7,205 bases of DNA from Rickettsiales bacterium. Its GTDB lineage: Bacteria > Pseudomonadota > Alphaproteobacteria > Rickettsiales > Anaplasmataceae. The translations under genes were made by a program, and so were the position numbers. Positions within the stretch are counted from its first letter, which is position 1; each line of letters starts with the position of its first letter. The notes beneath the pieces were generated by a model. That model was not told where the DNA came from. It made no database searches and worked only from the letters and a program-made list of their open reading frames with translations. The stretch spans positions 1 to 7,205 of the forward strand of contig JAITFM010000099.1 in assembly GCA_031281335.1 (NCBI GenBank), read 5' to 3'. Shown here one piece after another: positions 1 through 6,097 of the stretch.

Positions 1-934
1 CATACAACAATCTATAGACCGCTTCACATATAGGCATTTTTATCTTTAGCTTCTCTGCTAAATTAAATGCAGATTGAGCGGTACTAAAACCTTCAGTCAC
101 TGACTTACCTTCTGACAGAATCTGCTGAACGTCAAAGCTATCGTTACTACTGCCTATTTTAAACCCAAAGGACAGATTTCTTGAATTCAAGGACGTGCAT
201 GTCATAACCAGATCACCCAAACATGCTGGTCCAAGTAGCGTGTCTATATTAGCGTTACCTGTTTTTGCTAGATATAAAGTCTTTACTTCATTCATACTAT
301 TTGTTATCAGTGCTGCGTGAGCATTGCATCCAAGTTTTTTACTTAAAATGATTCCACATGCTATAGCAAAAACGTTCTTTAGTGCTGCACAAATCTGTAC
401 TCCTATGATGTCCCTGCTAAAGTGTAGTTTTATATTTTCCTGCTGTAGTTCTGACATTAGCTTTGGACCTAATGTGCTGTTTTGGCATGCAAGAACCATT
501 GAATAGGGTAGTTTTTTTGCGACTTCTATGGCGAAACTGGGACCTGAAAAAATGGCAACTTGATTGTTAGGTAAAACTTCATTTACTATTTCACTAGGTA
601 GTTTTAATGTAGATCTTTCTATTCCCTTACAGGCTAAGATTATTGCTACGTCTTTTTTTAGGCCACAATCATGTAATTGCTGACATACCTGTCTTAGAGA
701 TTGGGTAGGAACAGCGAGGACTATTGCTGAAGCGTTAACTGCTTCCTCAATAGCTAATTTTACTGGCACGCTATTAGGGATTCTACAACCAAATAATTTG
801 TCACTTTCTCTTGTTCTATTGATTGATTCGAAAGTAGTTTTATTGCGGGTCCATAAAATCACATCTTGTTTATCACTTAGTGAAATTGCAATTGCTGTAC
901 CCCATGCACCAGCGCCTAAAATTGATATAGTCAC
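1..934 (-). CDS. gpsA: Glycerol-3-phosphate dehydrogenase [NAD(P)+], GpsA (C-terminus cut by window edge)
   Basis: This cytoplasmic enzyme reduces dihydroxyacetone phosphate to sn-glycerol 3-phosphate with NAD(P)H, supplying the backbone for phospholipid synthesis. The reverse strand reads continuously for 311 residues from a GTG at 934-932 to the window edge; the family is usually about 330 residues, so only the last few are missing. Visible motifs are the N-terminal Rossmann loop GAGAWGTA (G7, G9, G12), CKGIE (102-106), GPSFAIE (131-137), AALKNV with the expected catalytic Lys186, GDLVMTCTS (240-248) and SRN (251-253), which binds substrate phosphate in characterised homologues. One deviation is TNS at 211-213, where the family normally reads TRG. 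The GTG start is chosen because AGGGG lies 4 bases upstream of it, the Rossmann fold starts at once, and no other start fits the frame. The gene is divergent from ctrA. Confidence 0.95.
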   Translation of the reverse strand, partial: MTISILGAGAWGTAIAISLSDKQDVILWTRNKTTFESINRTRESDKLFGCRIPNSVPVKLAIEEAVNASAIVLAVPTQSLRQVCQQLHDCGLKKDVAIILACKGIERSTLKLPSEIVNEVLPNNQVAIFSGPSFAIEVAKKLPYSMVLACQNSTLGPKLMSELQQENIKLHFSRDIIGVQICAALKNVFAIACGIILSKKLGCNAHAALITNSMNEVKTLYLAKTGNANIDTLLGPACLGDLVMTCTSLNSRNLSFGFKIGSSNDSFDVQQILSEGKSVTEGFSTAQSAFNLAEKLKIKMPICEAVYRLLY

Positions 935-991
935 ACAATGCCCCTGAAAAGTATTACTTATACTTTAGAATGGTAGGATAAGTAAATTAAA

Positions 992-1020
992 AATATAACA
1001 CAGATATATAAAATAGTTAA
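992..1020 (-). promoter_or_regulatory. Putative sigma70-type promoter of gpsA
   Basis: Read on the minus strand, TTAACT (1020-1015) is followed after 17 bases by TATATT (997-992), a -35/-10 pair with 4/6 and 5/6 matches to consensus. Transcription would start near 985, giving a leader of about 50 bases before the GTG of gpsA. The -35 element lies inside the CtrA box at 1017-1032, so bound CtrA would be expected to interfere with it. The region is very AT-rich, so such matches arise easily by chance. Confidence 0.4.
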
Positions 1021-1032
1021 ATATTTATTAAC
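1017..1032 (+). promoter_or_regulatory. CtrA full binding box, TTAA-N7-TTAAC
   Basis: TTAA at 1017-1020, seven bases, then TTAAC at 1028-1032 matches exactly the full CtrA recognition motif known from Caulobacter and other alphaproteobacteria. It lies in the spacer between gpsA and ctrA, about 225 bases upstream of the ctrA start and 83 bases upstream of the gpsA start. Autoregulation of ctrA is established in Caulobacter; that it happens here is inference. A chance match is possible in such AT-rich DNA, but all nine specified positions and the spacing agree. Confidence 0.6.
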
Positions 1033-1059
1033 CTAAGTATTCTTTTAGTAATAATAGTT

Positions 1060-1075
1060 TTAACTCAATATTTAC
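1060..1075 (+). promoter_or_regulatory. Degenerate second CtrA box, TTAA-N7-TTTAC
   Basis: TTAA at 1060-1063 is followed after seven bases by TTTAC at 1071-1075, an 8 of 9 match to the CtrA motif in the same orientation as the perfect box. The two left half-sites are 43 bases apart, close to four helical turns. Paired sites would fit cooperative binding, but the AT-rich context makes this a weak call. Confidence 0.3.
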
Positions 1076-1245
1076 TAAAAATAATATTATTCTTATGATA
1101 TATAGTATATCTATTATGTTTTAGATCTATTTATATAATTTTGGAATGGTATATCTATTACTAGTAGTTTTGACCATTTGTTAATAAAAGTTTGATTTGT
1201 TACTTTCCTTAGTTATATATATTACTAAAATTATAAATTACTTAC

Positions 1246-1251
1246 GGGGTG
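1246..1251 (+). promoter_or_regulatory. Ribosome binding site of ctrA
   Basis: GGGGTG ends 6 bases before the ATG at 1258 and complements the 3' end of 16S rRNA. It stands out as a G-rich island in AT-rich DNA and supports this start codon. The rest of the spacer from 1076 on has no clear ctrA promoter; TTGATT (1192-1197) with TATATA (1214-1219) is the best weak pair seen. Confidence 0.6.
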
Positions 1252-1257
1252 TAAAAT

Positions 1258-2028
1258 ATGCGTATATTACTAATTGAAGATGATCAAGTAAGTGCAAAGA
1301 CTGTGGTTAACGCTTTAACTTCTGATGGGCACTTTTGTGATGTTGTAACTTCTGCGCAAGACTACAACAATAATATGGTTTCCTCAAATGGAGATCACTA
1401 TGACCTAGTTATTCTAGATATACACTTGCCCGGTGATATTGATGGATATGATATATTGTTAAGACTAAGAAGTGCAAAAATTAAAGTTCCTGTCCTGATA
1501 CTTTCGTGCATATCAGCCGTTAATCAGAAAGCTAAAGGACTTGGATACGGTGCTGATGATTACTTAACTAAACCATTCCACAAAAGTGAGCTACTTGCTC
1601 GAATAAAGGCAATAGTACGTCGTACTAAAGGACATCCTGAATCAGTGATCAAAATTGGTAATATAAATATCAATTTTGATCATAGGATTGTTGAGGTAAA
1701 AGGTAAAACGGTTCATCTGACTAATAAAGAATATTCTATGATAGAGTTGCTAGCATTACGTAAAGGAACAGTACTAACAAAGGAAATGTTTTTAAATCAT
1801 CTCTACAATGGTTTAGATGAACCTTCAGATAACAAAATAGTTGATGTCTTTATGTGCAAGTTGCGTAAGAAACTTGAAAGTGCAAGTGATGGAAAAAGCC
1901 ATATAGAAACCGTTTGGGGCAGAGGGTATGTCCTGAAAGAGTATGTTGATGAAGAGGAATATTCTAATGCCAATGTAGGTGAGAATAGTGGTGGCTATCA
2001 AGCAGAACAAGCAAAAGACAATGCATAA
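1258..2028 (+). CDS. ctrA: CtrA, cell-cycle response regulator (OmpR/PhoB-type)
   Basis: A two-component transcription factor which, when phosphorylated by the CckA-ChpT relay, binds TTAA-N7-TTAAC boxes; in Caulobacter it controls replication initiation, division and envelope genes. The receiver spans residues 1-122: acidic pair D8/D9, phosphoacceptor D54 in VILDIHLP, switch Ser83 and Lys105 in TKPF. The winged-helix effector (about 131-228) carries stretches nearly identical to Caulobacter CtrA: LRKGTVLTKEMFLNHLY (167-183), a DVF-CKLRKKL helix (196-206) and HIETVWGRGYVL (215-226). The linker VRRTKGHPESVIK is also typical. Compared with Caulobacter CtrA, where the acceptor is D51, there are three extra residues before the acceptor, one more in the following loop (LPGDIDG), and a longer acidic, Asn- and Gln-rich tail (229-256). 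It is divergent from gpsA, convergent with rnpB, and has no kinase partner nearby, as usual for ctrA. Confidence 0.93.
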   Translation: MRILLIEDDQVSAKTVVNALTSDGHFCDVVTSAQDYNNNMVSSNGDHYDLVILDIHLPGDIDGYDILLRLRSAKIKVPVLILSCISAVNQKAKGLGYGADDYLTKPFHKSELLARIKAIVRRTKGHPESVIKIGNININFDHRIVEVKGKTVHLTNKEYSMIELLALRKGTVLTKEMFLNHLYNGLDEPSDNKIVDVFMCKLRKKLESASDGKSHIETVWGRGYVLKEYVDEEEYSNANVGENSGGYQAEQAKDNA

Positions 2029-2074
2029 AGTGCTTATACATTTGATACGGTATAATTGATATTTATGTGAGTGT

Positions 2075-2420
2075 CTAGGTGAAATATAAGCCGGGTTCTG
2101 TTTGTGTAGCTATTTATCTGGAGTAAATGTTACCATTTACTGCTTGCGATTTACCCGAGTAGATATGAGGAAAAACATATGGTCTACTCTTATTTAATCT
2201 TGCTCCTAGTGTTGGTTACTCGACTACCAATGTTGCCATTGTTATGGTGTGCTCTTACCACACCTTTTCACCCTTACCTAAAATACTTTAGGCGGTAATT
2301 TTCTGTAGCCCTATAACTGGAGTTACCTCCGGCGGGCGTTACCCGTCACTATTTTTCCTTGGAGCCCGGACTTTCCTCTGCTGTGCTTATCGCACAACAG
2401 CAGCTACTTATTTCACCTAG
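2075..2420 (-). ncRNA. rnpB: RNase P RNA, bacterial class A
   Basis: This is the catalytic RNA of RNase P, which removes 5' leaders from tRNA precursors. On the minus strand the conserved core GAGGAAAGTCCGGGC lies at 2378-2364, GTAAGAGCACACC at about 2259-2247, the AGGGTGAAAAGGTG region at 2274-2261, and the 3' signature ACAGAACCCGGCTTA at 2102-2088. The ends are set by a perfect 12-base inverted repeat, CTAGGTGAAATA at 2420-2409 against its complement at 2086-2075, which forms helix P1. The length of 346 bases is normal for class A. It is convergent with ctrA and lies downstream of the mucin-like gene on the same strand. The exact transcript ends are inferred from P1. Confidence 0.95.
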
Positions 2421-2426
2421 GGTTAT

Positions 2427-2455
2427 ACTTTAACATGAAAATCATAAAAGTAAAA
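2427..2455 (-). promoter_or_regulatory. Possible rnpB promoter
   Basis: On the minus strand TAAAGT (2432-2427) sits six bases before the 5' end of RNase P RNA inferred from P1, the right distance for a -10 element. A weak TTTTAC lies 17 bases further upstream. The -35 match is poor, so rnpB may also be served by transcription from the gene upstream. No terminator is evident between the mucin-like gene and rnpB. Confidence 0.25.
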
Positions 2456-2503
2456 CAATTTCCCTGCTAATCAATGGTCCGCATATCAAACATCAGGCAA
2501 CAG

Positions 2504-4888
2504 CTAAAGGTAATGTCCTGGTACATCATTACTACTCAAAGATGATCTTCTAGATCCTGAATTTATACTACCTTCAGGTGATGGACTGCTTGATCTGCTA
2601 CCACTTTCCACTGATACGCTGTCTAACACTATTTCAGGACTGCTTGTTTTGCTGTTACCGATAAAAAGTTCTCCACTACTGCTACTCGAATGTGACTCTA
2701 AATCAGATAGCTCTAACACAGGGGCAGCATTATAACGACGATGTTTCTGAACATATTTATATACTATGAATCCTATAGTTCCAATAACGATGCCCATTGC
2801 TCCAAGTACAAATCCTGCTATTACTCCTGCCTCAGGACCCGTTATAGCATGTTGCACTGGATGTGGAGAAGAAGTTGGTTGAGGAAGTAAAGTTGTGATA
2901 GACGCAGAAGTTGTCAACTCTCTTGTTCTGGTGCTTGGTATAGTAAATGCTGTGTGTGTAGTTTTTTCTGAGTTTGTTATTAGCTTATGAGTTGGCGTTG
3001 TGACTCGTTCAACTGTAGTAGCTTGTGATGTGGTAGCTGCTGTTGTTGGCTTCGCTGTTGCAGAAGATTTTGCAGTACTTATTTTATCAGTGTCCGTAAT
3101 AACTGTGGTAGCTTTTGAAGTAACGGTTGTTTCAGATGTTGTTGGTTTCACTGTTGTAGACACTGTACTTGCTTGAGTTGTTGGCTCTGTTGAGGGTTGA
3201 GTAGTACTGCTTACTGCAGGAATCGATGAAATGGTAACTGCTGTAAGCTTTTCAGTACTTGTTGTAGAATCTGAAATTACAGTTGGTATGTTAGTTGACG
3301 CCGTAGTAACCACGGTTGCTTTTGAAGTAACGGTTGTTTCAGATGTTGTTGATTTCACCGTTGTGGGGTCTACAGTGCTTGTTTTAGTATTCGAAGTAAC
3401 CGTGGTTGCTTTTGGAGTGACAGTTGTGACAGTGACTGTTGTTGGCTTTGCTGTTGTAGATTTTGCAGTACTCGTTCCAGCTTCTGTAGTGACCGTGGTC
3501 GCTTTTGAAGTAGCAGTTGCTGTTGTAGACACTTTACTTGTTTGAGTTGTTAACTCCGCTGTTGAAGGATGAGTGGTCTCCACAGCGTCAATTTTTGTTG
3601 TATCAGTAATTGCAGTGGTTGACGTTTTTGCAGAAGTCTCAACTTTCTCTGTGGTAGTTATAAGAGCTACGGTACTGCTAGAAATAATACTAGGCGTCAA
3701 TCGGCCATTAATGATATTTACAAAATCACTGAAAGTGTTGATAGTATTTGCTGGTATTATTGTTACCTCAGAAGGTTTTTCGAATCTTCTGTGATTAAAA
3801 ATTATGATATTTTTTCCACTTATTGCAGTTGTGATAAAGCAACCTTGACCACTATCTTTAACATACAATTGACCTACAGGATCTTTAAATTCATGAACAA
3901 TAAAGTCCGATCTTGATCCATTCTTAACAAGGCTTGCTGAATGCAACTCTTGCGCATTAGAAGATTGGTTTTTTGCAAGAAAAGCAACTAGATCATTTCC
4001 CTTTGTTTGCTTTACATGCTGCAAAAAGCTTATCTCATGTTTACTAGAAAGAGATAGTGCTTTATTATCTATCTGACACTCTTTCTTACTAAGCAGACGT
4101 TCGTTAGCTCCCTTTCTGTCTTTCAAATTCTGGACTGTTTTGGCTACGCTAAATTTAAAAATTTGTGTTTTTCTCACCTGATTTTCCTTGGTGATCTTTT
4201 TACTCGTTTGCGCATAAAGCATTGTGTTTCCACCTAATGCTAATTGCCCTGGATTATCAAATTTGAATAATTTTCTTTCTATGATGCCTTTTTTTCCAGG
4301 TAATGCTCTAAATATTCCGCTTTCGTTTGGCTTAAGATACCAAGAAACTAGGGTTTGATCCTTTAAATTATGGGCGATTACAATAACATTACCATTATCA
4401 ACCTTTACTGCTTTTGGTTGAAAGTAACTATTACCTATGTTTGCAGAATTGCCATTGTCAGCGTTTTTTTGCAATTTTGTTTTACCTGAATGCTCAACTG
4501 AAGGAGCGTTAGTTGAATGCTTGATTTTGTAAGTGCTGAATGTGAGGCCTTTAATATGGTTTTTTCCTTCTTTGTTAGTTCCTTTGTCAGGAAAGATTAT
4601 TCCAACTTTATCCATTTCAGCTGAATTTTCTATTAGTGTGAGAGATAATTGGCCCTTGAATTCATTCGCTACGTTGATACCTGTATCACATTCGTATGTT
4701 TTTGATTGGTATAATGGACTAATGAGTAATTTTACTTTACTGGTTCCATTGCCATTATCTTGATAGCTGAGTCCATAAGCAACTCCATTTCTCTCAGTGA
4801 GTGCTATATTTGCTGGGTTAAAACCTGCAGCTTCTTTAATTTTTAGCGTATTTGAGTTAACTTCGAGCAATTTATTTAATATAAACAT
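2504..4888 (-). CDS. Mucin-like Thr-rich single-pass membrane protein, function unknown
   Basis: I do not recognise this 794-residue protein. Residues 1 to about 400 look globular and mixed in composition, with short beta-strand-like stretches separated by Gly/Asn turns (for example VKVDNGNVIVIAHNL at 161-175). No signal peptide is visible: the start MFILNKLLEVN has no hydrophobic core. Residues about 400-675 are a low-complexity stalk dominated by Thr, with Ser, Val, Ala, Lys and Pro and degenerate repeats. A hydrophobic helix at about 687-710 carries spaced glycines (G688, G692, G696, G699, G703, G706) and is followed by KYVQKHRR, which would put the C-terminus in the cytoplasm. The tail (719-794) is acidic and Ser-rich, with SSSSSG at 734-739 and SRRSS at 779-783. 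The architecture resembles eukaryotic membrane mucins. ATG at 4888-4886 lies about 22 bases below a consensus promoter start. A surface protein or a secreted effector are both possible. Confidence 0.88.
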   Translation of the reverse strand: MFILNKLLEVNSNTLKIKEAAGFNPANIALTERNGVAYGLSYQDNGNGTSKVKLLISPLYQSKTYECDTGINVANEFKGQLSLTLIENSAEMDKVGIIFPDKGTNKEGKNHIKGLTFSTYKIKHSTNAPSVEHSGKTKLQKNADNGNSANIGNSYFQPKAVKVDNGNVIVIAHNLKDQTLVSWYLKPNESGIFRALPGKKGIIERKLFKFDNPGQLALGGNTMLYAQTSKKITKENQVRKTQIFKFSVAKTVQNLKDRKGANERLLSKKECQIDNKALSLSSKHEISFLQHVKQTKGNDLVAFLAKNQSSNAQELHSASLVKNGSRSDFIVHEFKDPVGQLYVKDSGQGCFITTAISGKNIIIFNHRRFEKPSEVTIIPANTINTFSDFVNIINGRLTPSIISSSTVALITTTEKVETSAKTSTTAITDTTKIDAVETTHPSTAELTTQTSKVSTTATATSKATTVTTEAGTSTAKSTTAKPTTVTVTTVTPKATTVTSNTKTSTVDPTTVKSTTSETTVTSKATVVTTASTNIPTVISDSTTSTEKLTAVTISSIPAVSSTTQPSTEPTTQASTVSTTVKPTTSETTVTSKATTVITDTDKISTAKSSATAKPTTAATTSQATTVERVTTPTHKLITNSEKTTHTAFTIPSTRTRELTTSASITTLLPQPTSSPHPVQHAITGPEAGVIAGFVLGAMGIVIGTIGFIVYKYVQKHRRYNAAPVLELSDLESHSSSSSGELFIGNSKTSSPEIVLDSVSVESGSRSSSPSPEGSINSGSRRSSLSSNDVPGHYL
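3111..3144 (-). repeat. 34-bp exact direct repeat, copy A, in the Thr-rich stalk
   Basis: These 34 bases recur exactly at 3318-3351. The copies are 207 bases apart, exactly 69 codons, so both are read in the same frame and encode TTSETTVTSKA at residues 583-593 and 514-524. This suggests in-frame duplication or recombination within the stalk-coding region. Confidence 0.9.
3318..3351 (-). repeat. 34-bp exact direct repeat, copy B, in the Thr-rich stalk
   Basis: Second exact copy of the unit at 3111-3144. A further related stretch starts at 3501 (sharing GCTTTTGAAGTA), and 3152-3188 resembles 3521-3557 with a few substitutions. The stalk was therefore built from several diverged copies of a longer unit. 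Confidence 0.9.
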
Positions 4889-4917
4889 AATTCTATTTAA
4901 AATTTTAATAAAGAGTT

Positions 4918-4947
4918 ATTATAGCTATTTTAACATACTAATGTCAA
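4918..4947 (-). promoter_or_regulatory. Full-consensus sigma70-type promoter of the mucin-like gene
   Basis: On the minus strand TTGACA (4947-4942) is followed after 18 bases by TATAAT (4923-4918), both hexamers matching consensus at every position. Transcription should start near 4911, about 22 bases before the ATG at 4888. The leader has only a weak AGAAT-like ribosome site. Such a strong promoter suggests substantial expression. Confidence 0.75.
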
Positions 4948-5034
4948 TAAAAATACTAATAAATTAATTTTTTTTTTATTCTGAGGTAATACGTCAATAA
5001 AACCGAAACTGCTTAAAGCTTCTGTAAGCGGTTA

Positions 5035-5054
5035 TATAGCTTGAGCTAGCTATA
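5035..5054. repeat. Inverted repeat in the divergent promoter region
   Basis: TATAGCT (5035-5041) and AGCTATA (5048-5054) are perfect complements around a six-base loop, just upstream of the -35 element at 5059. It is placed where an operator for the downstream plus-strand gene could sit, or it may be a plain hairpin. No T-run follows on either strand, so it is not an obvious terminator. Confidence 0.45.
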
Positions 5055-5058
5055 CTCC

Positions 5059-5087
5059 TTGACGGAAATCATTTATTATGCTATAAT
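5059..5087 (+). promoter_or_regulatory. Near-consensus promoter of the metallopeptidase gene
   Basis: TTGACG (5059-5064), a 17-base spacer and TATAAT (5082-5087) match consensus at 11 of 12 positions with ideal spacing. Transcription would start near 5094, leaving a leader of about 20 bases before the ATG at 5113. No clear Shine-Dalgarno sequence lies in that leader. Confidence 0.7.
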
Positions 5088-5112
5088 ATGTATATCAACG
5101 CCATAAAATTGT

Positions 5113-6053
5113 ATGAGCCTTTTTAGCAGCATTAAAGAATTCTTTGGTCCTAGTAAGCCAAACTACGAGCCTAGAGATAAACTTGAAATTGAGGTGGATG
5201 GAATCCTTCCTGATAAGCATGTTTATAGTGTTGAAGGAAGTAATTTGACAGTGGAGATATTTCATAAGAATCTTAGCGGTGAGAGATTAAAAAATATCGA
5301 AGAAACCATCAATGACACCCTAAAGAGGTGTTGTAGGTTTTTTGATGTTCAGATTGATGATTGCGCAAATTTTCGCATTTTTATGCTGGAAAATAGGGAT
5401 CAACTTGCTGAAGTTTTGAAAAAAGTACACAACTTTGATCCACCGAAAACTTGGACTGGGTTAACAGTCAACAATAACCACCCCCAGTATAGAGAGCTTT
5501 CAAAGTTCTCAGCTTCAGATGTATTTCTTTTTTTTAATGAAAAGGATGGATTGCTTTTTAACACGCCCTTTTCTGACGATGCTATTGAGTATCATATTTC
5601 CCATGAATTTGCCCATTGCATTCAGTTTCTCAAGTTTTATCAGCCAGTCATTGAAGGTTTGTCGCCAAAGCTTCAATTGCCAGTTTTTGAGGGAAGTGCA
5701 GACTTTATAGCATGCGAGAAGACATGCGATGGACTCGAGAAAGACTCCGTCTGTGAGGCTCGTTTTAAGCAGGGAATTGATAAGATTAAGTCTGAGAACT
5801 TGAGTTTATATAAATATATTATGGTTATTATGATCAAACAAGCGATAATCCTTATAAAACGGGAATTGTAGTATCAAAATTCTTAAATGACCAGCATCCT
5901 AAGACGATCGTCAAACAATTCCACTGTACTGGGCAAGGAGATTATAAGTGTCACCATGATCTACAAAGCGAAATATGGGAAATAAGCAGCAGTAAAGAAT
6001 TTGCAGACTGGTTGAATAAGCAATACCACTCTGCAGATAGTATGATACTGTAA
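5113..6053 (+). pseudogene. HExxH zinc metallopeptidase (gluzincin-like), frameshifted
   Basis: The first frame runs from ATG 5113 to TAG 5869-5871 (252 residues), but from about 5817 the coding pattern moves to another frame and continues to TAA 6051-6053. Joined at the shift, the protein would be about 312 residues. The active site is visible: HEFAH (H164, E165, H168), with EGSAD (193-197) 25 residues on supplying a likely third zinc ligand, Glu193, as in gluzincins such as M9-like collagenases; the exact family is not certain. No signal peptide or membrane segment is seen. The displaced C-terminal part begins YYGYYDQTSDNPYKTG, a Tyr-rich stretch of the kind that follows the EG motif in collagenase-like peptidases, and ends in ADSMIL. 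The break falls in an AT dinucleotide run at 5815-5820 and is explained by two extra bases. The catalytic residues precede it, so a truncated product with 18 altered residues could still be made. A sequencing or assembly error is the main alternative. Confidence 0.75.
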
Positions 6054-6097
6054 AGCGCTATTTCTAAAAAACCAACAACAAAAACAAAAAAAAACTA

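Noticed and set aside
324..506. 60-residue plus-strand open frame opposite gpsA
   Set aside because: The minus strand here encodes conserved GpsA motifs including the catalytic Lys region, so this is a shadow.
1825..2010. Minus-strand open frame opposite the C-terminus of CtrA
   Set aside because: It lies entirely opposite the conserved CtrA DNA-binding domain, whose sequence fully explains this stretch.
2029..2074. Terminator between ctrA and rnpB
   Set aside because: The 46-base gap shows no stem followed by a T-run on either strand.
3231..3545. Val-rich 104-residue open frame on the plus strand inside the mucin-like gene
   Set aside because: It is the antisense shadow of the Thr-rich repeats: complements of Thr codons read as Val-type codons. 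The low-complexity content follows from the repeats and it has no promoter or ribosome site.
3000..3560. CRISPR-like or intergenic tandem repeat array
   Set aside because: The repeats are coding and in frame, diverged outside one 34-bp unit, and there is no regular repeat-spacer pattern.
4533..4763. 76-residue plus-strand open frame opposite the N-terminal part of the mucin-like gene
   Set aside because: It is antisense to well-formed coding sequence, has no ribosome site and no recognisable motif.
5805..5830. Programmed ribosomal frameshift in the peptidase gene
   Set aside because: A -1 shift would restore the frame, but no X-XXY-YYZ heptamer is in phase and no strong downstream structure is obvious. 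A mutation or sequencing error in the AT run is simpler.
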